A stretch of DNA of 64,000 nt, taken from contig UQKM01000003.1 in assembly GCA_900541685.1 (NCBI GenBank), positions 1 through 64,000 on the forward strand. The letters are read 5' to 3'. A program made the position numbers and the translations under genes. The notes under the pieces are model-generated. The model did not search any database. It saw only the letters and a program-made list of their open reading frames with translations, and had not been told where the DNA came from. Of the stretch, positions 33,794 through 44,331 are shown piece by piece. Source of the stretch: an uncultured Collinsella sp. (lineage in GTDB: Bacteria > Actinomycetota > Coriobacteriia > Coriobacteriales > Coriobacteriaceae). Position 1 is the first letter of the stretch; each line of letters begins with the position of its first letter.

Positions 33794-34031
33794 CCCCGTG
33801 GACAAAAAATGGCAAATATGAGTACTGTTGCTAGCTTAGTATCATATCGACCTTATAAGATATTAGACACAACAGTAAATATGTTCATTAACGTTGGCAC
33901 ACAGAAGCATGCTACCGGGCATTTTGATCAATTTGAAGGCATATCTAGGCCGCAATGAGGTCGTTTGGGGCAGTTTTGGCTGTTACTAAAAAGGTGACAG
34001 TACTCATATTTGCCATTTTTTGTCCACGGGG
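33794..34031. mobile_element. 238-bp MITE-like element with 35-bp terminal inverted repeats
   Basis: Perfect inverted repeats at 33794-33828 (starting CCCCGTGGACAAAAAATGGC) and 33997-34031. The interior is A/T-rich, unlike its surroundings. It encodes no transposase. A 46-codon frame (33818-33958, MSTVASLVSYRPYKILDTTV ...) begins inside the left repeat and may be chance. No clear target duplication is seen. Confidence 0.75.
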
Positions 34032-34154
34032 CCTTGAGGGAGGGCGTCAATCAGGTCCCAGGGGAGGCGGTTCGAGGGCCGCAGAACAAAAAACGGGGGC
34101 GCAGGCTGTCCTGCGCCCCCGTTCTCGGGCGTTATTCGTTCCCTGCGGCAGAAT

Positions 34155-36011
34155 TTACGCCGCTTCGTCGAACTGCGAATTGTACAGGTCGGCGTAGAAG
34201 CCGCCTTGGGCGAGCAGCTCGTCGTGCGTGCCCTTCTCGACGATGTCGCCGTCGCGAATCACCAAGATCACGTCGGCGTTGCGGATCGTGGACAGGCGAT
34301 GCGCGATGACAAAGCTCGTGCGGCCCTGCATCAGCGCATCCATGGCGCGCTGAATAAGCTCCTCGGTACGGGTATCGACGTTGGAAGTCGCCTCGTCCAA
34401 AATCAGCGCCGGACGGTCGGCCAAAATGGCGCGGGCGATGGTCACGAGTTGGCGCTGGCCCTGTGAGAGGTTGGTGCCCTCCTCATTGATCATAAAGTCG
34501 TAGCCGCCGGCGAGCGTATGGATAAAGTGGTCGCAGCGTGCGGCGCGTGCGGCGGCCTCGACCTCGGCGTCGGTCGCATCGGGGCGTCCGTAGCGGATGT
34601 TCTCGCGGATGGTGCCGTTAAACAGCCAGGTGTCCTGCAGCACCATGGCAAACTCGCCGCGCAGCGCCGCGCGGTCCCAGTCGCGCACGTCGACGCCTTC
34701 GACGCGCAGCGAACCGCCGTCCACGTCGTAAAAGCGCTGCAGCAGCTTAATGAGCGTGGTCTTGCCGGCGCCGGTGGGGCCGACGATGGCAATGGTTTGG
34801 CCGGGCTGCGCCTCGCAGCTAAAGTCGTGGATGATGGTCTTGTCGGGCGTGTAGCCAAACTTGACGTGGTCGAACTCAACGTGGCCGGGGCGCTTCTCGG
34901 GAATCTGGGCGTCGGCCTTCTGCTCCTCCTCGGGCGCGGCGAGGAACTCAAAGACGCGCTCGGTGGCAGCGGCCATCGACTGCATCGTGTTGCTCACGTT
35001 GCCCAGCTGCTGCACCGGCTGCGTAAAGTTGCGTACGTACTGGATAAAGCTCTGGATGTCGCCGGGCGTGGCGTTGCCGGTCAGCGCGAGCTGCGCACCC
35101 ACCACGACGACGCCCACGTAGCCCATGTTGCCCACCAGACTCATAAGCGGCATCATCAGGCCCGACAGGAACTGCGAGCGCCAGCCGCTAATAAAGAGGC
35201 GGTCGTTTTGACGGTCGAACTCCTCGATTGAGGCCTCGGCGCGGTCGAACACCTGAATGACATTCTGGCCGGCAAAGTCCTCCTCGATAATGCCGTTGAC
35301 GGCGCCCAGGACTTGCTGTTGCTCGCGGAAGTACGGCTGCGAGAAGTGAATCATCACGGTCAGGATAATCGCGGCTGCCGGCAGCGTGAGCACGGTGACG
35401 CCGGTGAGCGGCAGACTGATCGACAGCATCATGACGAGCACGCCGATAATCTGCGTCACCGATGTGATGAGTTGCGTCACGCTCTGGTTGAGTGACTGAC
35501 CCAGCGTGTCGACATCGTTGGTGATGCGGCTGAGCACGTCGCCCTTGCTGTGGCCGTTGAAGTAGCTCATCGGCACGACAGCGATCTTGGCGGCGATCTC
35601 CTTGCGCATGCGATAACAAATCTTTTGCGTGACGCCGGTCATGAGCCAGCCTTGGATCAGGCTGCAGACAGAGCTTGCCAGATACAGGCAGAGCAAAAAG
35701 CCGAGCGTCTTGGCGATCCAGGCAAAGTCAACGTCGCCGGTACCGTTGACCTTGGCAACCAGGCCCTCGAACAGCTTGGTCGTAACCTGGCCGAGCACCT
35801 TGGGCCCCACAATGTTAAAGATGACCGAGCATACGGCAAAGGCGACGGCGGCAAACACGGCAATCTTGTGCTGGCCGATATAGCCGAGCAGCTGCCTCAT
35901 GGTGCCCTTAAAGTCCTTGGCCTTTTCGCCGCGGCCCATACCACCCATGCGGCCCATGGGACCGCGCCGGCGGGTGGGCTTGGGAATCTGAGTCTTGGTC
36001 TCGTCTGCCAT
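34155..36011 (-). CDS. ABC exporter half-transporter, canonical ATPase subunit
   Basis: 618 residues: membrane domain (~35-340) plus ATPase domain (~370-610). Walker A GPTGAGKTTL, signature LSQGQRQLV, and Walker B LILDEATSNVD with the catalytic Glu are all canonical. The N-terminus is basic and glycine/methionine-rich (TRRRGPMGRMGGMGRGEK). It starts one base inside the stop of the upstream partner (ATGA-type overlap at 36011). With that partner it should form a heterodimeric multidrug exporter of the LmrCD/BmrCD type. Confidence 0.92.
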   Translation of the reverse strand: MADETKTQIPKPTRRRGPMGRMGGMGRGEKAKDFKGTMRQLLGYIGQHKIAVFAAVAFAVCSVIFNIVGPKVLGQVTTKLFEGLVAKVNGTGDVDFAWIAKTLGFLLCLYLASSVCSLIQGWLMTGVTQKICYRMRKEIAAKIAVVPMSYFNGHSKGDVLSRITNDVDTLGQSLNQSVTQLITSVTQIIGVLVMMLSISLPLTGVTVLTLPAAAIILTVMIHFSQPYFREQQQVLGAVNGIIEEDFAGQNVIQVFDRAEASIEEFDRQNDRLFISGWRSQFLSGLMMPLMSLVGNMGYVGVVVVGAQLALTGNATPGDIQSFIQYVRNFTQPVQQLGNVSNTMQSMAAATERVFEFLAAPEEEQKADAQIPEKRPGHVEFDHVKFGYTPDKTIIHDFSCEAQPGQTIAIVGPTGAGKTTLIKLLQRFYDVDGGSLRVEGVDVRDWDRAALRGEFAMVLQDTWLFNGTIRENIRYGRPDATDAEVEAAARAARCDHFIHTLAGGYDFMINEEGTNLSQGQRQLVTIARAILADRPALILDEATSNVDTRTEELIQRAMDALMQGRTSFVIAHRLSTIRNADVILVIRDGDIVEKGTHDELLAQGGFYADLYNSQFDEAA

Positions 36012-38377
36012 TAGCGCTCGCCTCCTTCCATGACGGCTTCAATCTCTTCTTGGGTAAGCCCCAACTCCTCGGCGGAAAGCTGCGACTGTGCGATCTCCAG
36101 GTATGCCGGGCAGTTGTGCAGCAGTTCCTCGTGCGTGCCGGTGCCCACTACGTGGCCGTCGTCGAGCACGATGATCTGATCGGCGTGCATGATGGTCGCG
36201 ATGCGCTGGGCCACGACCACGAGCGCGGCGTCGGTAACGTTTTTGGCAAGCTCCTCGCGCAGGCGCGCGTCGGTCTTGTAGTCGAGGGCGCTAAACGAGT
36301 CATCGAACACCACGACCTCGGGCTTTTTGGCCAACGCGCGGGCGATGGCCAGGCGCTGGCGCTGACCGCCCGAGACATTGGAGCCGCCCTGGCTGATGGG
36401 GGAGTCGTAGCCGCCCTCGCGCTCGGCGATAAAGTCCTCGGCCTGTGCGATGCGTGCCGCCTGGCGCATGTCATCATCGCTCACCATGTCGCCGGCAAAT
36501 TTGAGGTTGCTCTCGACAGTGCCCGAGAACAGACGCCCCTGCTGCGGGATGTAACCAATGCGGCGGCGAAGCTCGGAAAGGGTCATATCGCGCACGTCGA
36601 TGCCGTCGAGCGAAATGCTGCCGCCGGTGACGTCGTACAGGCGCGGGATGAGCTGCACAAGCGTGGACTTGCCCGAACCCGTGGAGCCGATGATGCCGAG
36701 CATCTGGCCGGCGTGCGTGGTGAAGTTCACACCGCTGATGACATCGGCGCGGGCATCGGGATACTGGAAGCTCACGTCGTGGAAGGCGAGCTCACCGCGC
36801 GGCGCGTTGGCCGCGGGCAGTTTGGGCGAGACGGGGTCGTTGATGCTCGTGGGACAGGTGATGACCTCTTCCACGCGCTCGGCTGCGACTTCGGCGCGGG
36901 GCAGGATGACCGACACCATGGTGAGGATCATAAACGCCATGACGATCTGCATAGTGTAGGAGATAAACGCCATCATGTTGCCGACCTGCATCACGCCGTC
37001 AGACACGCCCTGCGCGCCAAACCAGACGATAAGCACGGTGATGCAGTTCATAACGAGCATCATGAGCGGCATCATAAAGCTCATGGCTCGGTTGGTGTAG
37101 AGCTGCGTGGTCATAAGGTCGAGCGAAGCCTTGTCAAAGCGCTCGAGCTCATGCTCCTCGCGGTTGAACGAGCGGATGGGCATAAGGCCGTCGAGCAGCT
37201 CGCGGGCGGTAAGGTTCACGCGGTCCACAAAGCTCTGCATCTTTTTGAACTTGGGCATGGTGAGGCCCATAAGCACGCCGACGACGGCCGAGACCGCGAT
37301 GATGGCCACGGCGATGGTCCACTCCAGACCGGTGTGGTTGGCCAGGACACGCATGACAGCGACGACGCCCATGACGGGGGCCATCAGGCACATGCGGATA
37401 AACAGGGTTGCGGCCATCTGGATCTGCTGAATGTCGTTGGTGCAGCGGGTGATGAGCGAAGCCTGGCTAAACTTGCCCACCTCGGCCGGCGAGAAGTGCA
37501 TAACCTTGTTGAAGGTCTCGCGGCGCAGGTCGCGGGCGATGGAGCAGGCGGTGCGCGAAGCCACGGCGCCGGTCAGGATGGTGGCGACAAGCGACACCAG
37601 GCACAGGCCAAACATCGTGGTCGCCATGCGGCCCAGGTAGGCGTTCTGCACGTCGGCGGGGTCGATACCCTGTGCCTTGTACTCGTCCTGCACGTAGCTC
37701 ACGGCGCGTTGGGTCACGATGGAGCCCGACATGGAGCCCATTTTGTCCGCCATACCGTTGGCGCCCTCGACGAGCTTGCCCTGGTCGATTAGGCCGCCTT
37801 CAACGCCTAGACGCAGGCTCTTCATGGTGATCTTGCCGCCGTCGGCATCAATCTGCTTTTGCATATTCTGCGCCGCTGCGGCCTTTTGCTGCATCTCGGC
37901 GAGCTGGTCGGGCGTCATCGCTGCCATTTGCTCGGGCGTGGGCATGGCTTGGGCGTCGCTGTTGCCTTTCTCGCTGGACGCGCCCATCATGTCGCCCATG
38001 GAGCTGGCGTCGATGCCTTGGTTGAGCGAAAGGACGACGGTCTCGGGCAGGCTCATGATATCGGCAATCTTGCCGCCGTCGGCGCGCTCATCCTCGGTTC
38101 CCCTGTACGTGCGAATGCCGTTTTTGTCTGCCTTGCCAAACGCAGCTTCTACTGTCTTGGCGTCCTTGGCGCTCATAAAGAGTTCGAGGTCGTCGAGCGA
38201 TTCGGCACGAATGGTGTCGGGCACGGGCGAGGCGATGCCGCCTTGCTGCACGCCCACGTCGACGATGTCGCTCATATAGGTAGGCAGTGCCAGATCGGCG
38301 TTACAGCTGATTACGATAAGTACGATAGCTGTGAACAGTGCCAGGACATGCTTTTTAAAGAGCTTGAGAATCCTCAC
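36011..38377 (-). CDS. ABC exporter half-transporter, degenerate-site subunit with large insertion
   Basis: 788 residues, about 180 longer than its partner. The extra part is between membrane helices 1 and 2 (~residues 45-250) and is predicted extracytoplasmic: polar, with a Met/Gln/Ala-rich stretch (PTPEQMAAMTPDQLAEMQQK). The ATPase domain has Walker A GSTGSGKST and signature VSGGQRQR, but Walker B reads VVVFDDSFSALD, with Asp in place of the catalytic Glu. That is the usual sign of the inactive site in heterodimeric exporters. It overlaps marR by 4 bases. Confidence 0.9.
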   Translation of the reverse strand: MRILKLFKKHVLALFTAIVLIVISCNADLALPTYMSDIVDVGVQQGGIASPVPDTIRAESLDDLELFMSAKDAKTVEAAFGKADKNGIRTYRGTEDERADGGKIADIMSLPETVVLSLNQGIDASSMGDMMGASSEKGNSDAQAMPTPEQMAAMTPDQLAEMQQKAAAAQNMQKQIDADGGKITMKSLRLGVEGGLIDQGKLVEGANGMADKMGSMSGSIVTQRAVSYVQDEYKAQGIDPADVQNAYLGRMATTMFGLCLVSLVATILTGAVASRTACSIARDLRRETFNKVMHFSPAEVGKFSQASLITRCTNDIQQIQMAATLFIRMCLMAPVMGVVAVMRVLANHTGLEWTIAVAIIAVSAVVGVLMGLTMPKFKKMQSFVDRVNLTARELLDGLMPIRSFNREEHELERFDKASLDLMTTQLYTNRAMSFMMPLMMLVMNCITVLIVWFGAQGVSDGVMQVGNMMAFISYTMQIVMAFMILTMVSVILPRAEVAAERVEEVITCPTSINDPVSPKLPAANAPRGELAFHDVSFQYPDARADVISGVNFTTHAGQMLGIIGSTGSGKSTLVQLIPRLYDVTGGSISLDGIDVRDMTLSELRRRIGYIPQQGRLFSGTVESNLKFAGDMVSDDDMRQAARIAQAEDFIAEREGGYDSPISQGGSNVSGGQRQRLAIARALAKKPEVVVFDDSFSALDYKTDARLREELAKNVTDAALVVVAQRIATIMHADQIIVLDDGHVVGTGTHEELLHNCPAYLEIAQSQLSAEELGLTQEEIEAVMEGGER

Positions 38378-38823
38378 TCGGCATCTCTCCTTTCTTGATT
38401 GCGGTCGATAATTTCGTTGAAACGCCTTAGAAGGCGCACCATCTCTTGGGTATCTGTTTCGCCGAGCTGCTCGAGGAAGGCCGCGGTGCGCTCCTCGAAT
38501 TCCCGACGTTTGATTTCGAGATTCTGGAATCCCTTATCGGTCATCGTGACGTGTACACGACGACGGTCGGTCTTTGAGTGCTCGCGCTCGACCCAGCCCT
38601 TGGCTTCGAGAGTGCGTAAGATATTGGCGATGCGGGCACTCGAGACCCAGGCGCGATTTGCGAGTTCGCTCGGCGTGAGCGAACCGCCAGCGAGCATGAG
38701 GGCGCGCATGACAGCCATCTCGCCGCCGAGAGCTTTGTCCGCAGAGCGTGAAATGCGATGATGCATGCTGCCAAACTCAGTTAAGAGCTGACGCCCAAGC
38801 TCATGGAAATCGGTATCTTCCAC
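38374..38823 (-). CDS. MarR-family transcriptional regulator
   Basis: 149 residues. The winged helix-turn-helix is seen as LTPSELANRAWVSSARIANIL (~residues 49-70) with the wing KTDRRRVHVTMTDKG. It is the first gene of an operon with the two exporter subunits (ATGA overlaps at both junctions), so it probably represses the operon and responds to a transported compound. The divergent region to 39074 (250 bases) shows no clear operator palindrome. Confidence 0.9.
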   Translation of the reverse strand: MEDTDFHELGRQLLTEFGSMHHRISRSADKALGGEMAVMRALMLAGGSLTPSELANRAWVSSARIANILRTLEAKGWVEREHSKTDRRRVHVTMTDKGFQNLEIKRREFEERTAAFLEQLGETDTQEMVRLLRRFNEIIDRNQERRDAE

Positions 38824-39073
38824 CGAAAACCCCTAACACTAGAAACTATTTTCGGTGAAAGATGATACCCGCATATTCGGGCCTCATTCAGTGGGCAATA
38901 TAAAGAGCGCATAAAGAGTTAAAAAATTCAATTGCTGAAGCGTTTCAAAGAACTATTATGCCCGCGGTTAGGCGAGGGGTTGTCACCACCATGACGACTG
39001 GGACTCATTTATCGCCACGTGCGATGCTCCAACTTCCCGCAAGGAGACACCTTATATAAAGGGGGATGGAGTC

Positions 39074-39823
39074 ATGGCATTTGACTTCACGGGCAAGACC
39101 GCGATTGTCACGGGTGGCACTCAGGGCATTGGCCTCGAGATCGCCAAGGGCATCGTCGCGGGCGGCGGACACGTCGCGCTCATCGCAAGGAACGCTGCCA
39201 AGGGCGAGGCCGCTGTGGCCGAGCTTGGCGAGGGCAACAAGTTCTATCAGCTCGATGTTGCCGATGCGCCTAAGGCGCGTGAGACCGTCGAGCAGATTTT
39301 TACGGACCTGCCGCAAACCAACATCCTGATCAACTGCGCTGGCGTCATCAGCACCAAGAAGTTCGACGAGATCGATGACACCGAGTGGCGTCGCACCATC
39401 GACATCAACCTCAACGGCACCTTTACCATGATGAACGCCGTGTACCCGCACTTTAAGGCGGCCCATGCCGGCACTATCGTCAACGTGAGCTCTGTTGCTG
39501 GCAAGATCGGCGGCGGCCTGCTCGGCACCGCTGCCTACGCCAGCTCCAAAGCCGGTGTTAACGGTCTAACCAAGGCAGTCGCCAAGGAAGGCGGCAAGTT
39601 TGGCGTCCGCTGCAACGCCGTGTGCCCGTCGCTCACCCTTACCGATATGACCTCGATTCTCTCTGACGAGAACTCTCAGCGCATCATCAACGGTATTCCT
39701 CTGGGCCGCGCCGCCCAGGCCAGCGAGCCTGCGCAGATGGTGCTCTTCTTCGCTTCCGACCTCGCTAGCTTCGTGAACGGCGAGATCGGTGACTGCGACG
39801 GTGGCATCGTTCTGGACGGGTAA
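39074..39823 (+). CDS. Short-chain dehydrogenase/reductase
   Basis: 249-residue classical SDR. The NAD(P) motif is TGGTQGIG (~residue 14), the structural motif NCAG (~residue 89, for NNAG), catalytic Ser in NVSSVAG and YASSK (~residue 155). The C-terminal DCDGGIVLDG is typical. Its neighbour is a KdgT-type permease, so a role in 2-keto-3-deoxygluconate or uronate metabolism (KduD-like) is possible. The sequence alone does not fix the substrate. Confidence 0.88.
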   Translation: MAFDFTGKTAIVTGGTQGIGLEIAKGIVAGGGHVALIARNAAKGEAAVAELGEGNKFYQLDVADAPKARETVEQIFTDLPQTNILINCAGVISTKKFDEIDDTEWRRTIDINLNGTFTMMNAVYPHFKAAHAGTIVNVSSVAGKIGGGLLGTAAYASSKAGVNGLTKAVAKEGGKFGVRCNAVCPSLTLTDMTSILSDENSQRIINGIPLGRAAQASEPAQMVLFFASDLASFVNGEIGDCDGGIVLDG

Positions 39824-39931
39824 TACCCCGCGACGTTAATTCGGCGACGGCTCCTGCGACTCGGGACCGTCGCCTTCTTTCTGACAAAGGCGCGTGCGGC
39901 TACGATTCGCATGCATCCAAAGGAGATATAT

Positions 39932-40948
39932 ATGAGTGAATCGACTGCGGTGGAGGCGCCGGCGGCAAAGGAGCCGTTCTTTAAGATGTCCTCCATCCCG
40001 GGTGCCAATATTTTGGTGCCGCTTTTGTTGGGCTGCCTGCTCAACACGCTGTTCCCCGATCTGTTCAAAACGCTCGGCAGCTTTACGCTCGGCATGACCC
40101 AGCAGGGCGCAGGCCCGCTTGTTGGCGCTTTTTTGCTCATCGTCGGTACGACGATTTCGTTTAAGAGCGCTCCTGCCGCCGCTGCCCGCGGCGCCATCAT
40201 CATCGCCGTCAAGCAGATCGTGGTCGTTGCCGTGTCGCTGCTCATCCTTTATGTATTCAACGACAACCTGTTTGGCATCTCTGCCATGGTGATGCTGGCC
40301 GCTTGCACCGGCGCCAACAACGCTATGTACGCTGGTCTGATGGGCACCATGGGCAATGAGGCCGAGCGTGGCGCCGTCGCCATCACCACGCTGGTTGTCG
40401 GCCCTCCGGTCACGATGATCGTGCTCGGCGCTGCCGGTCAGGCTCCGATCGGCTGGTCGCTCGTGGGCGCCATCCTGCCGATCGTCGTCGGCATTATTCT
40501 GGGTAACCTCTTCCCCAGCTTTAAGAAGATGATGGCACCGGCACTTTCCGCCATCATCGTGCTCGTCTTCTTTGCCATGGGCTCGACCATGACCTTTGGC
40601 CAGCTCATTAATGGTGGTCTTCCCGGTATTCTGCTCGGCGTGATCTGCTCGGTGGTCTTTGCAATTCCCGTTATCGCGGTCGATAAGCTCACAGGCGGTA
40701 CGGGTGTCGCAGGTGCGGCCATTTCGAGCTGCGCCGGAGCCAATGTGGCCACGCCTGCTGCCATGGCAAGCGTCAACGAGGCCTTGTACGGCGGTGTGGT
40801 GCTCGCGACGGCCACGGCACAGGTTGCTGCCTGTGCAATCGTGACTGCTATTTTGACCCCGCTGGTCACCAGCTGGTGCTACAAGCATTTTGAGGGCCAG
40901 CAGAGCAACAGCAAGGCAACGACCGACAAGGCCGCCGCAGCCGCCTAA
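39932..40948 (+). CDS. kdgT: 2-keto-3-deoxygluconate permease
   Basis: 338 residues, about 10 membrane helices, KdgT family. Family features are KMSSIPGANILVPLLLGCLL at the N-terminus, the Gly-rich LAACTGANNAMYAGLMGTMG and GGTGVAGAAISSCAGANVAT. It imports 2-keto-3-deoxygluconate by proton symport in known members. The ATG at 39932 has AAAGGAG 6 bases upstream and is preferred to 39911. The downstream genes of the KDG pathway (kdgK, kdgA) are not in the window. Confidence 0.88.
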   Translation: MSESTAVEAPAAKEPFFKMSSIPGANILVPLLLGCLLNTLFPDLFKTLGSFTLGMTQQGAGPLVGAFLLIVGTTISFKSAPAAAARGAIIIAVKQIVVVAVSLLILYVFNDNLFGISAMVMLAACTGANNAMYAGLMGTMGNEAERGAVAITTLVVGPPVTMIVLGAAGQAPIGWSLVGAILPIVVGIILGNLFPSFKKMMAPALSAIIVLVFFAMGSTMTFGQLINGGLPGILLGVICSVVFAIPVIAVDKLTGGTGVAGAAISSCAGANVATPAAMASVNEALYGGVVLATATAQVAACAIVTAILTPLVTSWCYKHFEGQQSNSKATTDKAAAAA

Positions 40949-40987
40949 TGCCAAGCGGCAATCAAAGCTAAATAACTAGCCATGCCA

Positions 40988-41023
40988 CAGGGCGGCCCCG
41001 GGGGAAATCCCGTGGCCGCCCTG
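40988..41023 (+). terminator. Hairpin after kdgT
   Basis: Arms CAGGGCGGCC (40988-40997) and GGCCGCCCTG (41014-41023) with further CCGGG/CCCG pairs; followed by TAGTTTCTG. A moderate terminator. Confidence 0.65.
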
Positions 41024-41418
41024 TAGTTTCTGTGGGGTCTCTGGGGCACTTTACTCTGCTAAAGCTGGCATAACAGCTAGAGTGAAGGACGTATAAAGGC
41101 AAGGGGAAATATCAAGCGAATCGGTGAACGGTAGCTGATGGTGGGAGCGTTTCCTGCGGATTTGTTAAAAACAACCTTATGGTATAAAAAAAGAAACATA
41201 TAACAGCCCTGATGAAGGGGGTGGCTATGTTATCCTTCTCAAACGGGTGAAATCTTGGGTTTTGGGTTGCAGTTCCAAGGTGGACAAACGTTTTTCCCTG
41301 TACCAACGTGTGGTGAAGAACGGAAGAAGCCGGTAGTGCAAGCCGATAATTCAAGAATTCAATAAGCAGCGGTGTGAGAGAGCGCCGCATTACACGTAAC
41401 TAGGAGCGTGGTTACACA
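41024..41418 (+). promoter_or_regulatory. Long upstream region of pyruvate formate-lyase
   Basis: 395 bases without a credible gene. A TTGTTaaaAACAA dyad is at 41162-41174, followed by an A-run. An intrinsically A/T-rich stretch near 41160-41200 is the likely promoter area. No known anaerobic regulator site was identified with confidence. TAGGAG (41401) is the ribosome site. Confidence 0.4.
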
Positions 41419-43470
<2,052 letters not shown>

Positions 43471-43471
43471 C

Positions 43472-43496
43472 TATTGTTAGTGCTATACTAACAATA
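43472..43496 (+). promoter_or_regulatory. Hairpin directly after pflB
   Basis: TATTGTTAG (43472-43480) and CTAACAATA (43488-43496) with a 7-base loop, one base after the stop. It has no T-run. It could stabilise the pflB 3' end or tune read-through into the radical-domain gene. Confidence 0.6.
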
Positions 43497-43512
43497 ACGA
43501 TTACTGATTAGT

Positions 43513-43532
43513 GCGCCGGTTTCGGCCGGCGC
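43513..43532 (+). promoter_or_regulatory. GC-rich hairpin before the radical-domain gene
   Basis: GCGCCGG and CCGGCGC around TTTCGG, 11 bases before the AAGGAG ribosome site. It may protect or set the 5' end of a processed transcript. Confidence 0.55.
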
Positions 43533-43555
43533 CTATCGATCGAAGGAGACACATT

Positions 43556-43807
43556 ATGAAGGTTTCTGAAGTTTCCGAGACTCAGGCCGATAACCTGGTC
43601 CACATGCTCGACGCTTACGCCGAGAAGGGTGGCCACCACCTGAACATCAACGTCTTCAACCGTGAGACGCTGCTCGACGCTCAGGCTCACCCCGAGAAGT
43701 ACCCGCAGCTGACCATTCGCGTTTCCGGCTACGCCGTGAACTTCCACACGCTCACCAAGGAGCAGCAGGACGAGGTCATTTCGCGTACCTTCCACAACAA
43801 GTTCTAA
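43556..43807 (+). CDS. grcA: Autonomous glycyl-radical domain of pyruvate formate-lyase
   Basis: 83 residues matching the C-terminal domain of PflB and GrcA (YfiD): GGHHLNINVFNRETLLDAQA (residues ~22-41), PEKYPQLTIRVSGYAVNF with the radical glycine in RVSGYA near residue 61, and LTKEQQDEVISRTFHNKF. In E. coli GrcA is a spare part for an intact PFL. Here the adjacent PflB has no such domain, so this protein should be essential for activity. AAGGAG precedes the ATG; the upstream in-frame start at 43511 falls inside a hairpin and is rejected. Confidence 0.92.
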   Translation: MKVSEVSETQADNLVHMLDAYAEKGGHHLNINVFNRETLLDAQAHPEKYPQLTIRVSGYAVNFHTLTKEQQDEVISRTFHNKF

Positions 43808-43832
43808 AGGGGTTTAACTCCCGCAGGATCGC

Positions 43833-43957
43833 GAGGGCGTAATGGGCTTCTCCCCAGAACGTCCTCGGACATGCAAAGAGGCTCCGCATCGCGCTTCGCG
43901 CTGCGGAGCCTCTTTGCGTCCTGCGGAATGTTCTGGGGAGAAGCCCATTACGCCCTC
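43833..43957 (+). repeat. Large nested hairpin, copy B
   Basis: Perfect 28-base outer arms (43833-43860 and 43930-43957). The internal loop has 5' box GTCCTCGGACAT and 3' box GTCCTGCGGAAT. The inner hairpin GCAAAGAGGCTCCGC ... GCGGAGCCTCTTTGC has a CTTCG tip. It begins 26 bases after the radical-domain gene stop. Confidence 0.85.
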
Positions 43958-43965
43958 CCGGGGAC

Positions 43966-44078
43966 CCTGTGTAGTCACCCTTTAGGGAACCCCGCTCAAT
44001 TCAAATATGTGTCCTGCGGAATGTTTTGGAGAGTAATCCAAAGCGGCCCGGCGGGGTCCTGTGTAGTCACCCTTTAGG
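43966..44078 (+). repeat. Direct-repeat-flanked half copy after hairpin B
   Basis: CCTGTGTAGTCACCCTTTAG plus G occurs at 43966-43986 and 44058-44078. Between them GTCCTGCGGAATGTTTTGGA (44011-44030) repeats the 3' box. The region 44079-44331 holds no gene; TTTTCCAGGGAGACGCTGTC/GACGGCGTCTC near 44206-44255 forms a further stem. Confidence 0.65.
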
Positions 44079-44331
44079 CGGAACTCTCCTAATGGGTTGA
44101 GCGTTTTGGATACTTGCTTGCTACCGTTTATCGCGTATAGCTACCGTTTGCGGAGTAAGTAACACTCCTTAATAAACCGTGTAAAATCTCAGTTAAGCAC
44201 GGAGTTTTCCAGGGAGACGCTGTCCTTTGTTGTGTGCAAGGGACGGCGTCTCTTTGGCGCTTAGATACTGTTGCACAACAGTGCGGTGGCTTGTGCTTGG
44301 TATTGGAAAGTCGACATTGAGATAGGTCGTG

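Noticed and set aside
33818..33958. 46-codon frame inside the MITE-like element as a real gene
   Set aside because: It begins in the inverted repeat, has no clear ribosome site and no recognised family; kept only as part of the element description.
41162..41174. Rex-type redox operator upstream of pflB
   Set aside because: TTGTTaaaAACAA is shorter than the TTGTTAAnnnnTTAACAA type and lacks the right spacing.
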